DNA of 64,000 nucleotides from Paraburkholderia rhynchosiae (GCF_002879865.1 NZ_PNXY01000025.1:47792-111791), one strand, 5' to 3'. Numbered from the stretch's first letter, positions 27,891-36,579 are shown. A program made the numbers and translations. Notes: generated by a model not told the origin, from the sequence alone.

Positions 27891-28180
27891 TGTTGCGAGC
27901 CCGTGTCACGAGCGCCTGTCCTGTCGTCGTATACCCTTGCTGCGAGCTGTGCCTACAAGCCCGCAATGCGACGTGCCAACGCCTCCCATACTGCCGCCAA
28001 ACAGGCTGGGAAAATTATTGTCCTAGAGCAATCGCAATAAAAAATTGGCTTTGTATGCTGCATTCAGGGTTACGGCGCGAGGCCAATGAAGCGCGGGTAT
28101 CGCCGGCCCTTCGCCTTGCCGCGCGCAGGATGCGCCGCGGCATTCACACGCCATTCATCACGCCACACAACGGAATCGAT
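27891..28180. promoter_or_regulatory. enuR-ehuB divergent region with candidate EnuR operator at 28017-28032
   Basis: The 290-bp gap separates leftward enuR from rightward ehuB. ATTGTCCTAGAGCAAT (28017-28032) contains ATTG-N8-CAAT and shares 13/16 bases with the site before eutB. It is followed by an AT-rich stretch likely to hold the ehu promoter. The site is placed to control both enuR and ehu. Confidence 0.6.
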
Positions 28181-29035
28181 ATGAAAGCGAAGCGCACTTC
28201 AGGATTGCTGGGAGCCCTCTGCGTCGCCGCGGCGACTCTGGCCATGCCGACGCAACATGCGTCGGCGGAAACGACGTTGCAGCGCATCCAGCGCACTGGC
28301 GAAGTGCGTATCGGCTATGCGAATGAAGCGCCGTTCGCATACACCACGCCGGACGGCAAAGTGACCGGCGAATCGCCGGAAATCGCCCGAAAAATTTTCG
28401 CGAAGATGGGCGTGAAGAAAGTGGACGGCGTGCTGACGGAATGGGGCTCGCTGATTCCCGGTCTGCGCGCGGGGCGTTTCGACGTGATCGCGGCGGGCAT
28501 GTACATCACGCCGGAGCGCTGCAAGCAGGTCGCCTTCGCCGATCCGCAGTATCAGATTCAGGACACGCTGCTGGTGCTCAAAGGCAATCCGAAGAATCTT
28601 CACAGCTATGGCGATGTCGGCAAGCAGCCCGACGTCAAACTCGCAGTGATGGCCGGCGCGGTGGAACTCGCCAATTCGCGCGATGCCGGCGTGAAAGACG
28701 CGCAGCTCATGCAGGTGCCCGACACGACCGCGCAATTGCAAGCCGTGCGCGCCCGCCGCGCCGACGCCGCGGCCGGCACCGCGCTGACCATGAAGGGCCT
28801 GGCCGCCAAAGCCGCCGACCAGGTCGAGGCCGTCGTGAAGTTCACCGACGATCCGAAGCACACCGGCTATGGCGCGCTCGCGTTCCGTCCGGAAGACGCG
28901 GATCTGCGCGATGCGGTCAACAAGCAATTGCACGAGTGGCTCGGCACGGCAGATCATCTGCAAACCGTGGCACCGTTCGGCTTCGACAAAACGAATGTGA
29001 CAACGCGCACCGCCGCCGAGATTTGCGGCAAGTAA
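28181..29035 (+). CDS. ehuB: Ectoine/hydroxyectoine ABC transporter substrate-binding protein
   Basis: A 284-residue periplasmic protein of the polar-amino-acid family (SBP_bac_3). A signal peptide is seen at residues 1-28 (ending QHASA-ET). Ligand-fold blocks are VRIGYANEAPFAY, the GESPEIARKIFAKMG stretch and SLIPGLRAGRFDVIAAGMYITPERCKQVAFA. The ATG at 28181 gives the signal peptide, and the longer frame upstream is rejected. It is the first gene of ehuBCDA. The name rests on the family and on the ectoine genes alongside. Confidence 0.9.
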   Translation: MKAKRTSGLLGALCVAAATLAMPTQHASAETTLQRIQRTGEVRIGYANEAPFAYTTPDGKVTGESPEIARKIFAKMGVKKVDGVLTEWGSLIPGLRAGRFDVIAAGMYITPERCKQVAFADPQYQIQDTLLVLKGNPKNLHSYGDVGKQPDVKLAVMAGAVELANSRDAGVKDAQLMQVPDTTAQLQAVRARRADAAAGTALTMKGLAAKAADQVEAVVKFTDDPKHTGYGALAFRPEDADLRDAVNKQLHEWLGTADHLQTVAPFGFDKTNVTTRTAAEICGK

Positions 29036-29071
29036 GCGAATCAAGCGAGTCGCACATCGCACATTGCGCAT

Positions 29072-29120
29072 GCCGGCAAACGCCGGCCCTGAAGTTAAAG
29101 GCGCGTGTCATGCACGCGCC
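29072..29120 (+). promoter_or_regulatory. Two intercistronic hairpins between ehuB and ehuC
   Basis: Hairpin 1 is GCCGGC-AAAC-GCCGGC (29072-29087). Hairpin 2 is GGCGCGTG-TCATG-CACGCGCC (29100-29120). Neither has a T-run. Stable hairpins after the binding-protein gene are common in ABC operons and raise its mRNA level over the permeases. Confidence 0.6.
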
Positions 29121-29142
29121 GTCATGCAAGCGAGGAACCGCC

Positions 29143-29802
29143 ATGCGTGAACTGTATCCCCTGCTGCTCCAAGGCACGCTTGTGACGATCGAGATCGCCG
29201 CGTGTGCCACCGTGCTCGCGATCGTGATGGCGTTCGTCGGCACTGCCGCCAAACTCGCGCCGTGGACGCCGCTGCGCTGGCTCGGCAATGCCTACGTCGA
29301 AATCTTTCGCGGCACCTCGTTGCTGGTGCAACTGTTCTGGTTTTTCTTCGTGCTGCCTCTGCCGCCGTTTCGCATCGAGATGACGCCGTTCACCGTTGCG
29401 ATCGTCGGACTCGGTTTGCACTATGGCGCGTACGGCTCAGAGATTCTGCGCGGCGCGTTGCGTTCGGTGCCCGGCGGTCAGTTCGAGGCCGCGCTCGCGC
29501 TCAACATGTCGCCGCTCGCCAGAATGCGCCGTATCGTTCTGCCGCAAGCGATGATCAACGCGCTGCCGCCCGCCACCAATCTGATGATCGAACTGCTCAA
29601 GGGTACGTCGCTCGTATCGCTGATCACGCTGTCGGACCTGACGTTCCGCGCGCGTCAACTTGACGAGGCGACCTTCAAGACCGCCGAGATTTTCATGCTC
29701 ACGCTGGTCATCTACTTCGTGCTCGCGCAGATTCTCGTCGCGCTGATGCGGCATTTCGAACGCCGGGTGAGCCACGGCATCATCCAGAGGGCCGTCCGAT
29801 GA
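29143..29802 (+). CDS. ehuC: Ectoine ABC transporter permease
   Basis: A 219-residue His/Glu/Gln/Arg/opine-type permease with about five membrane helices. The coupling loop that contacts the ATPase is seen as EAALALNMSPLARMRRIVLPQA. Start at 29143 (GAGGAA ahead). An alternative in-frame ATG at 29109 lies inside the hairpin and adds 11 residues. It overlaps ehuD by 4 bp. Confidence 0.9.
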   Translation: MRELYPLLLQGTLVTIEIAACATVLAIVMAFVGTAAKLAPWTPLRWLGNAYVEIFRGTSLLVQLFWFFFVLPLPPFRIEMTPFTVAIVGLGLHYGAYGSEILRGALRSVPGGQFEAALALNMSPLARMRRIVLPQAMINALPPATNLMIELLKGTSLVSLITLSDLTFRARQLDEATFKTAEIFMLTLVIYFVLAQILVALMRHFERRVSHGIIQRAVR

Positions 29803-30458
29803 ACAGCTTCTTCGATTTGCATTACGCCGCGCAGATTCTGCCTGCGCTGTTGCGCGCGTCGATGTACACCATCCTCATCACGTTGATTGGTTTTGCAATT
29901 GCGCTGGTGCTCGGGCTCGTGCTGGCCGTGCTGCGGCGCAGCCCGGTCAAGGCGGTATCGCGGACGGTTGGGTTTATCGTCGAATTCATTCGCAGTACGC
30001 CGTTGCTGATTCAGGTGTACGTGCTGTTCTATGTGCTGCCGGTGTACGGCATCACCATGTCCGCGTTGACGGCGGGCACCGTGGGCATCGCGCTGCATTA
30101 CGCGTGCTACACGTCGGAGGTGTATCGCGCGGGCTTGAACGGCGTTGCGCGCGGCCAGTGGGAGGCGGCCTGCGCGCTGTCGCTGTCGCCGTGGCGCACG
30201 TATAGCGGCGTGATTCTGCCGCAGGCCATTCGCCCGGTGATTCCCGCGCTCGGCAATTATCTGGTGGCGATGTTCAAGGACACGCCCGTACTCTCGGCGA
30301 TCACCGTGGTCGAACTGATGCAGCAGGCGAAGAACATCGGCTCGGAGACCTTTCGCTATCTGGAGCCGATCACGCTCGCGGGCATCTTCTTCCTGCTGAT
30401 CAGCGTGACGTTCGCGCACCTCGTGCGGCGGCTCGAATACGGCCTGAGGTTGCCATGA
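29799..30458 (+). CDS. ehuD: Ectoine ABC transporter permease
   Basis: A 219-residue permease, the partner of EhuC in the heterodimeric channel. The EAA-like loop is WEAACALSLSPWRTYSGVILPQAIRP, and the EFIRSTPLLIQVYVLFY stretch is typical of the family. It overlaps ehuC and ehuA by 4 bp at each end (ATGA), so the three are translationally coupled. Confidence 0.9.
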   Translation: MNSFFDLHYAAQILPALLRASMYTILITLIGFAIALVLGLVLAVLRRSPVKAVSRTVGFIVEFIRSTPLLIQVYVLFYVLPVYGITMSALTAGTVGIALHYACYTSEVYRAGLNGVARGQWEAACALSLSPWRTYSGVILPQAIRPVIPALGNYLVAMFKDTPVLSAITVVELMQQAKNIGSETFRYLEPITLAGIFFLLISVTFAHLVRRLEYGLRLP

Positions 30459-31348
30459 CCGTGAAGACCGACCTCGATGCCCTCACCCCGCCCCATTCGG
30501 CCTTATCCGTGGAGAACCCGATGAAACGAGACGATCCCGCTTCCGTACGCGACCCGCAGGCCGGCGCGCCGGGCGAGGCGCCGATGGTGCGCTTCGCCGG
30601 CGTGACGAAGCGCTATGGCGCGCTCACCGTGCTTGACGAACTCAATCTGGAAATTGCCCGCAACGAGAAAGTCGCGATCATCGGCCCGAGCGGTTCGGGC
30701 AAATCGACGCTGTTGCGCGTGCTGATGACGCTCGATCCGCTGACCGGAGGCATGATCGAAGTGGATGGTGAACCACTCACGCATATGCACAGGAATGGCG
30801 TGCTGGTGCCGGCGTCGCTCAAACACCTGCGGCGTGTGCGCAGCAAGATCGGCATGGTGTTTCAGAGCTTCAATCTGTTTCCGCACATGACGGCGCTCGC
30901 CAATACCATCGAAGCGCCAATGCAGGTGCTGGGCCTGTCGCGCAAGGAAGCCACCGAACGCGCTCGCGATCTGCTGTCGCTCGTCGGGCTCGAGGATAAG
31001 TGCAACCACTATCCGTCGCAGCTATCGGGCGGACAGCAACAGCGTGTGGCCATTGCACGGGCGCTCGCGATGCGGCCGAAGGTCATGCTGTTCGACGAAG
31101 TGACTTCCGCGCTCGACCCCGAGCTGTGCGGCGAAGTGCTGAACGTGATCCGGCGCCTCGGCAGCGAACACAATCTGACGATGCTGATGGTCACGCATCA
31201 AATGGGCTTTGCTCGCGAATTCGCGGACCGTGTGTGCTTTTTCTCGCAAGGCAAGATCATCGAGCAAGGGCCGCCGCAGCAGTTTTTCAGCGCGCCTCAG
31301 CATGAGCGCACGCAGCAGTTCCTGCGGGCGGTGAAGGAAGCGGTGTGA
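30455..31348 (+). CDS. ehuA: Ectoine ABC transporter ATP-binding protein
   Basis: A 297-residue ABC ATPase. Walker A is GPSGSGKST, the Q-loop lies in GMVFQSFNLFPHM, the signature is LSGGQQQR, Walker B is VMLFDEVTSALDP and the H-loop is in VTHQMGFA. The first 40 residues (rich in Pro/Asp/Ala) are an unusual extension, and the ATG at 30521 (MKRDDPASV) is an alternative start. It converges on the MFS gene with a 27-bp gap. Confidence 0.92.
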   Translation: MTVKTDLDALTPPHSALSVENPMKRDDPASVRDPQAGAPGEAPMVRFAGVTKRYGALTVLDELNLEIARNEKVAIIGPSGSGKSTLLRVLMTLDPLTGGMIEVDGEPLTHMHRNGVLVPASLKHLRRVRSKIGMVFQSFNLFPHMTALANTIEAPMQVLGLSRKEATERARDLLSLVGLEDKCNHYPSQLSGGQQQRVAIARALAMRPKVMLFDEVTSALDPELCGEVLNVIRRLGSEHNLTMLMVTHQMGFAREFADRVCFFSQGKIIEQGPPQQFFSAPQHERTQQFLRAVKEAV

Positions 31349-31375
31349 TGCCGTCAAGCTTCGCTCTTGCTGCGG

Positions 31376-32779
31376 TCATGCAGTGCCGCGACGGCCGCGG
31401 GCGATTTCCTCGCCCGCGTCGTGCGGCAGACGTGCTGTAACCGGAATGGACATGAACGAGAACAGGCCGACCACCACAAACGCCGGCCAGAAGTCCGAGA
31501 ACACGATGCTCGAATGACCCTGCACGTTGTGCGAAATTTCCAGCACGATTCCCGCGATGGTCACGCCGAGCCCCAGCGAAAGCTGCTGGATCACGCTTGC
31601 GACGCTCGTCGCGCGGCCCACGTCGCGGCTCGGAATGTCGGCATACGCCAACGTGTTCAACGACGTGAACTGAAGCGACGGAAAAAAGCCGCCGAATAGC
31701 ACTACACACCAGATCAACCAGTGCGGCGTGCCGGGAAAGAACAGGCCGTAGATCGCGATAGCCACGCCCGCGCAGCCCGCGTTGAACATCAACACAGTGC
31801 GAAAGCCGAAGCGCCGAAGTATGCGCGCGGTCGCCGCCTTCATGAAGATCGAGCCGAATGCCGACGCGCACGTGATCGATCCCGCCACGAACGCGGTCAT
31901 GCCAAGGCCTTCCTGCAACGCGAGCGGCAACAGAAACGGCACGGCGCCGAGACCGATGCGAAAGAGCGACCCGCCCGCCACGCTCGCGTGAAAACTCGGA
32001 ATACGCAGAAGGCGCAGATCGAGCACCGGCAACTCCACACGATTCGCGTAGACCACGTAACCCACCAGCAGTACGACACCCACAGCACACATGCTGAACG
32101 ACACAATGTTTGGCACGAGTTCGCCGCCCACCAGCGAGAGCCCGAGCATGAACAGCGACGCGCCGCTCGCGGACAACAGAAAGCCGGTCCAGTCGAGCCG
32201 GCCAGGATGCGCTTCGCGCACGTTGGCGATGTGTTTATTGGCGAGCCAGATACCGAGCAAACCGATCGGAATATTGACGAAGAAGATCAGGCGCCAATGC
32301 AGATAGGTCGTGATAAAGCCGCCGAGCGGCGGGCCGACTACGGGGCCGAGCAGGGCGGGCACCGTCAGATAATTGACCGCGCGTATGAACTCCGATTTCG
32401 GCACCGAACGGAAAATGATGATGCGCCCCACCGGCACCATCATCGCGCCGCCAATGCCTTGCACGAAACGCGCAACCACGAACATGCCGAGCGAAGTCGA
32501 CGCCGCGCACATCAGCGAGCCGGCCATGAAGATGCCGATGGCCGTGCGAAACACCGTGCGCGAACCGAAGCGGTCCGCGACCCAGCCGCAGACCGGAATG
32601 AATACACCGAGGCCGATCACATACGCGGTGACGGCCAGCTTCAGCGTGATGGGATCCTGACCGAGATCGCGCGCCAGGACGGGCAGCGACGTCACGATGA
32701 CCATGCCGTCCACGTTTTCCATGAACATCGCACACGCGACGATCAGCGGAACAATGAAAGCGCCTAAAGCGAAAGGCAT
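31376..32779 (-). CDS. MFS drug efflux transporter, DHA2 (EmrB/QacA-like)
   Basis: A 467-residue membrane protein with 14 predicted helices. Early motifs include a proton-relay aspartate region (CAMFMENVDGMVIVTSLPVLARDLG) and motif A (GWVADRFGSRTVFRTAIGIF). The motif C region is LLGPVVGPPLGGFITTYLHWRLIFFVNIPIG. The ATG at 32779 is chosen because it begins the first helix, and an alternative TTG at 32842 adds 21 residues. It stands alone, between the ectoine transporter and the lipid-type operon. The substrate is unknown. Confidence 0.87.
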   Translation of the reverse strand: MPFALGAFIVPLIVACAMFMENVDGMVIVTSLPVLARDLGQDPITLKLAVTAYVIGLGVFIPVCGWVADRFGSRTVFRTAIGIFMAGSLMCAASTSLGMFVVARFVQGIGGAMMVPVGRIIIFRSVPKSEFIRAVNYLTVPALLGPVVGPPLGGFITTYLHWRLIFFVNIPIGLLGIWLANKHIANVREAHPGRLDWTGFLLSASGASLFMLGLSLVGGELVPNIVSFSMCAVGVVLLVGYVVYANRVELPVLDLRLLRIPSFHASVAGGSLFRIGLGAVPFLLPLALQEGLGMTAFVAGSITCASAFGSIFMKAATARILRRFGFRTVLMFNAGCAGVAIAIYGLFFPGTPHWLIWCVVLFGGFFPSLQFTSLNTLAYADIPSRDVGRATSVASVIQQLSLGLGVTIAGIVLEISHNVQGHSSIVFSDFWPAFVVVGLFSFMSIPVTARLPHDAGEEIARGRRGTA

Positions 32780-32885
32780 TAGCAGAGCGACGTTTTGCAA
32801 GGCCGTCGAGATAAAGCGTCGATTATGGCATTGCAGCGGCAACGAATGTTATCGCGCGAAGCCTTCTTGGATAACCCTCGAATGA

Positions 32886-32914
32886 CGAAGAGCCGGCATC
32901 GAGCCGGCTCTTCG
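32886..32914 (-). terminator. Hairpin after the lipid-type operon
   Basis: A perfect 12-bp stem, CGAAGAGCCGGC (32886-32897) with GCCGGCTCTTCG (32903-32914), loop of 5. There is no T-run. It lies 54 bp past the last gene of the operon that ends at 32968, so it may end or protect that transcript. Confidence 0.65.
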
Positions 32915-32967
32915 CGGCACGTCGTGCGCGACCTGCATGACGTGTAACGTGTGACGCGTAGTGAAAC

Positions 32968-33732
32968 TCAGCGCGACGCGCTGACGAGCGGCTGCAACTG
33001 CGGCAGGATCTCGGTGGTCGCGCGGGCGACGTCGTTCGGGAAGTCGATTTCGATCCACGGCGCGCCGGTCACGTCGGCGGTATCGAACACCTGGCTGCGC
33101 TCCAGCAGCAGATCGCGCACGGCTTCTTCGTGCGGCATGTTGGCCCGGCCGCTGTCGATATAGCCCGCCACGATTTCCGTAAAGCGCTGCGCGGTTTCCT
33201 GGCGGAAGCGGAAGAAACCCACCGACTCGCCGATGGTGTCGTACTCGAGATTGACCGCGAGCTGCTTGCGCAACTCGACGGGCACGCCGTCTTTCAGGCA
33301 CAGCTTCACGGGCTCGTCGCCGGCTTCGAACTCGCGGTCGATCAACAGACGGTTGACTGTGTCGCCCGCAACCAGCGCGGCCAGAATGCGCTCGTCGTAG
33401 AGCACGTCGGCGTCCATCAGCAGCACGTCGCCGCCGCGCGTCAGCGCCTCGGCCACCGTGTGCACCGTCAGCACGCTGCCCAGGCCGTAACGCGTGTTCA
33501 GCACCGTTTCAACCTTGTGCGGCCAGTTGATGCGCGCCAGTTCCGCCTGCACCGACTCGGGCTGAAAACCGAGCGCCAGCACGACGTCCGTCACGCCGGC
33601 GGTTTCGAGCATTTGCAGATGCCGCTCGAGCAGGCTCATGCCGTCGAACTGCAACAGGCACTTCGGGAACTGGGCTTCCGGCGGTTGCTGGAGACGCAGG
33701 CCGAGGCCCGCAGCGAGGATGATGGCACGCAT
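32968..33732 (-). CDS. Sugar-phosphate/choline-phosphate-type nucleotidyltransferase
   Basis: A 254-residue NTP-transferase of the LicC/GT-A fold. The nucleotide-binding text MRAIILAAGLGLRLQQ...FPKCLLQF carries the GXGXR and PK signature. The metal aspartates are in LLMDADVLYDERIL. C-terminal text ends with WIEIDFPNDVARATTEILPQL, as in cytidylyltransferases that activate choline phosphate, aminoethylphosphonate or glycerol/inositol phosphates. It lies 27 bp past the membrane protein gene and probably supplies the CDP-activated alcohol for the phosphatidyltransferase. The substrate is unknown. Confidence 0.8.
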   Translation of the reverse strand: MRAIILAAGLGLRLQQPPEAQFPKCLLQFDGMSLLERHLQMLETAGVTDVVLALGFQPESVQAELARINWPHKVETVLNTRYGLGSVLTVHTVAEALTRGGDVLLMDADVLYDERILAALVAGDTVNRLLIDREFEAGDEPVKLCLKDGVPVELRKQLAVNLEYDTIGESVGFFRFRQETAQRFTEIVAGYIDSGRANMPHEEAVRDLLLERSQVFDTADVTGAPWIEIDFPNDVARATTEILPQLQPLVSASR

Positions 33733-33759
33733 GCGCGGTCCTTTGAAAAGATACGGAGT

Positions 33760-34779
33760 TTAATCGACAGCGGGAACGCGCCCGAGAGCACGCCGCCTTT
33801 GCCAGCTTCGTTCGCTGAAGTGCAAGACCAGCAGACCCGGCAAGCCTAGCAGGATTTCGCGTGCGCGCTTGGTGAGCGACAACGCGAGCGCCGCGTCGGG
33901 CGGCAGGCCCACCAGCGGCGCCAGCAGCAGATAGCCGCCCTCCTGCACGCCGAGCGAGCCGGGAATCATGAAGGCAGCGCCACGAATGGCCTGACCGACG
34001 CTTTCGAGCAGCAGCGCGTCGACCCAGTCGAGGGGATGACCCAGAAAGCGCAGCGCGAGCCACACTTCCACCGTGCCGACGATCCAGCCCGCGAGGCTCA
34101 GCGCGAAGCTCGCCGCCACGCGGGCGCGCTCGCGATACATGGCCTGCACGGCGGCGTCGACGGCTTCGGCGCGCGTCATCAGGCCGGACCAGTCGCGCTT
34201 GCCGAATACCCTCGACAGCATGCCGAGCAGCCGGCCGAACAGTCCGCGCCGTTGCGCAAAATAAAAGCCGACGATCATCCCGCCGAGCACGGCGGTCGCA
34301 ATCAGGGTCGCGGTTCGCAGGTCATGCAGCGCGCCGTGCGCGGCGTACGCGCCGAACATCAACAGCCCGAGCAGCGCGAAAACAATCTGCGCGAGCGCCT
34401 GCGCGGTCGTGCTCACCGTGATGGCGGCCGCCGCGTCGCGCATGCGCATGCCGCGCTGCGAGAGCTGCCGTACCATCACCACCGGCCCGCCGATCTGGCC
34501 GGCCGGCAGCAGACTATTCACCGATTCGCCGATCCAGCGCGCGAACAGCCCGTCGCGCAGCGGCAGATCGTGATGCACGCCGTCGCGGCGCCGCCGCAAC
34601 AGCACGGAAATCGCGCCGGCGTCGAGCGCGAGCGGCACGACGTGGAACGCGGCGACGAGCGCAAGCCCCCAACCGGCCGCGAGCAGCGTCGACGCAACCG
34701 AACCGAAACCCTGCCACGCGAGCAGGCCGACAAACAGCGCCGTCCCGATCGACAGCAGAATCAAGGCCGCGCGAGTCAT
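33760..34779 (-). CDS. Lysylphosphatidylglycerol synthetase TM-region/HpnL-like membrane protein
   Basis: A 339-residue inner-membrane protein with about seven or eight helices, of the UPF0104/YbhN/HpnL flippase-like family. Family text is WIGESVNSLLPAGQIGGPVVMVRQLSQRG and GAAFMIPGSLGVQEGGYLLLAPLVGLPP. The ATG at 34777-34779 overlaps the dioxygenase stop by 4 bp, which fixes the start. In this operon it may move or present a lipid intermediate across the membrane, which is inference. Confidence 0.8.
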   Translation of the reverse strand: MTRAALILLSIGTALFVGLLAWQGFGSVASTLLAAGWGLALVAAFHVVPLALDAGAISVLLRRRRDGVHHDLPLRDGLFARWIGESVNSLLPAGQIGGPVVMVRQLSQRGMRMRDAAAAITVSTTAQALAQIVFALLGLLMFGAYAAHGALHDLRTATLIATAVLGGMIVGFYFAQRRGLFGRLLGMLSRVFGKRDWSGLMTRAEAVDAAVQAMYRERARVAASFALSLAGWIVGTVEVWLALRFLGHPLDWVDALLLESVGQAIRGAAFMIPGSLGVQEGGYLLLAPLVGLPPDAALALSLTKRAREILLGLPGLLVLHFSERSWQRRRALGRVPAVD

Positions 34780-35621
34780 GCGCGGTCCTTGCCGCGGGTT
34801 TTCGCCTGAGTCATCTGGCGAAACACCTGGCGGAAGCCGAAATACGCGATTGCATCTTTCATGTTGGAAATCAGACGGCGCCACGGACGCATGTTCGGGT
34901 CCGTGACGTATTCAAAGGTGAGCGACACGCGCATTTCGTTCGGGCCGGCGGGCGTGATGCGATGGCGCAGCTTGTCGCCGTCGAAAAACACCAGCCCGCC
35001 GGGCGGAATCTGCACCGAGCCCGGCTCATCCGGCACATCGGGATTGCGCGTGTGCAGTTCGTAGTCGAGCCGGCACGACGATTCGTCGATCACGCCGAGC
35101 AACAGCGTGTAGCGACGGCCGTCGTAGTACGAAGTATCGTAGTGCCAGCCGATGTGATCGCCTGGCCGCGTGTAGTAGTACAGCGCGTACGCGTGCGGAT
35201 CGTCCGCCGGCGACACTTGCAGCTTGTCGCCGCTCAGTTGCTCCAGCCAGCCGATCAGTTCCTGCGAACGGTACAGTTCTGCGATGAACGGCGCAAGGCG
35301 GTCGATCGTATGGCGGCTTACGCTGCCACCCTGCTTGTGGCCCGGCAGATAGTTGCGGTTGACTTCGTCGAGCAGCGCCCGCGCGCTATGCACGAGTTGC
35401 GCGGTCACTTCCGGTGCCAGAAAATCTTCCAGATAGAGGAAGGCGCCCTGATCGGCAAAGGCCTTGCGCAGACGCGGATTGTCGAATGTGCGGGTGCGGC
35501 TCGCGACCGCACGGTCAGCATCCGGCGCCGCCGGTGCGGTCCGCAAGTCGGCCACTGCAGGTTCAGCGGAAATCGATGCGGCCACGTCCTCTTCGGCGTG
35601 TGTACTCGCATGTGTACTCAT
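34776..35621 (-). CDS. Fe(II)/2-oxoglutarate-dependent oxygenase, BesD/HalD-like
   Basis: A 281-residue protein. Residues 1-60 are Ala-rich linker, and the double-stranded beta-helix spans about 65-255. The metal triad is visible: HYD in GDHIGWHYDTSYYDG, with the distal histidine in KLRHRITP and the 2-oxoglutarate arginine in NEMRVSLTFEYV. BesD-type halogenases have HXG at this place. The aspartate here predicts hydroxylation, not chlorination. The start at 35619-35621 overlaps the CDP-alcohol phosphatidyltransferase stop by 4 bp. Its substrate may be the head group or the acyl chain of a phospholipid. Confidence 0.82.
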   Translation of the reverse strand: MSTHASTHAEEDVAASISAEPAVADLRTAPAAPDADRAVASRTRTFDNPRLRKAFADQGAFLYLEDFLAPEVTAQLVHSARALLDEVNRNYLPGHKQGGSVSRHTIDRLAPFIAELYRSQELIGWLEQLSGDKLQVSPADDPHAYALYYYTRPGDHIGWHYDTSYYDGRRYTLLLGVIDESSCRLDYELHTRNPDVPDEPGSVQIPPGGLVFFDGDKLRHRITPAGPNEMRVSLTFEYVTDPNMRPWRRLISNMKDAIAYFGFRQVFRQMTQAKTRGKDRA

Positions 35622-36310
35622 TTGCCGGCCCACACTTGATGCGTTTCCGCAGTTCCGGCGACGGGCTTCGCCGTACGGCGCACCACGCGCCAATAGTCGA
35701 TCATGACCCACACCGCAAAAAGCGGCGCACCGATCGAGGCGACTACGACGAACGGCATCACGACGCTCGTCAGCGTGACGATGGGCAGCAGATACAACAC
35801 GTCTTCCGTTTCGAAGCCGCCGACCGCGGCCTGCTTCGTACCCGCCTTGCCCGCCATTTCCTCGATGCGCATGCGCAGGAAGAAAATCAGTGCGACGGCG
35901 ATGCCGGCGAGAGCGCCGAGCCAACCCGGCGCGACCGCGAGTCCGCCGATATTCGAAGCACCCGCGCCGATGCCCATGCCGATGAACAACATGACGGTGA
36001 CGAGCGCATCGCAAGCGAGGTCGTAAAAATGACCGATGCGGCTCGACTTTCCGCCGATGCGCGCCAGTTCGCCGTCGGTGTGATCGACGAAGTTCGACAG
36101 CACGATAAGAACCGCACCCGCATTGGTCCACGCGAACCCGCCGCGAGCGAGGCACAGCGCGCCTGCCACTCCGATCAGGAGACGCAGCGTAGTCAGATGA
36201 TTGGGGGTGACTCGCGTGTTCACGAGCGGCGTCACGAGTCGGCGGGCTAGCCGCGCGTCCCAGGTTCTGGGCGGCGGAACATTAATTGGAGTTTGGGGTC
36301 TCGAATTCAT
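35618..36310 (-). CDS. CDP-alcohol phosphatidyltransferase family enzyme
   Basis: A 230-residue membrane protein with about six helices. The class signature D-X2-DG-X2-AR-X8-G-X3-D-X3-D is complete (DHTDGELAR, then GHFYDLACD) near residues 75-100. It joins a CDP-activated alcohol or diacylglycerol to a second alcohol. It is the first gene of the four-gene operon, and the ATG overlaps nothing upstream. Close paralogues make phosphatidylserine, -glycerol, -inositol or di-myo-inositol phosphate, so the product is open. Confidence 0.85.
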   Translation of the reverse strand: MNSRPQTPINVPPPRTWDARLARRLVTPLVNTRVTPNHLTTLRLLIGVAGALCLARGGFAWTNAGAVLIVLSNFVDHTDGELARIGGKSSRIGHFYDLACDALVTVMLFIGMGIGAGASNIGGLAVAPGWLGALAGIAVALIFFLRMRIEEMAGKAGTKQAAVGGFETEDVLYLLPIVTLTSVVMPFVVVASIGAPLFAVWVMIDYWRVVRRTAKPVAGTAETHQVWAGK

Positions 36311-36579
36311 AACCCGGAAATATATACGGGATCGCGAAAGATTGCTTTCTTCCCGTTAGTTTCTTTGCGGTTCGTCGGGCTTGGGAACGCATTGCCGACT
36401 AGCCATCCGTGAAGCAGGATTTGCCGAATCGCGATAAAGTGCGAATCCTGTTGCGCCTGTCCCGCCGGATCACTTCGATGCGCAACGTCTTCGCGGGTTG
36501 CCTGGCTTCTGCCTCTTGCCGCGCCGCCCGTTGCGAACACACTACATCGCGCTACATCGAATATGCCGTCGTCCAAGCT

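Noticed and set aside
34776..35621. Naming the oxygenase a halogenase
   Set aside because: The metal motif has aspartate (HYD), as in hydroxylases.
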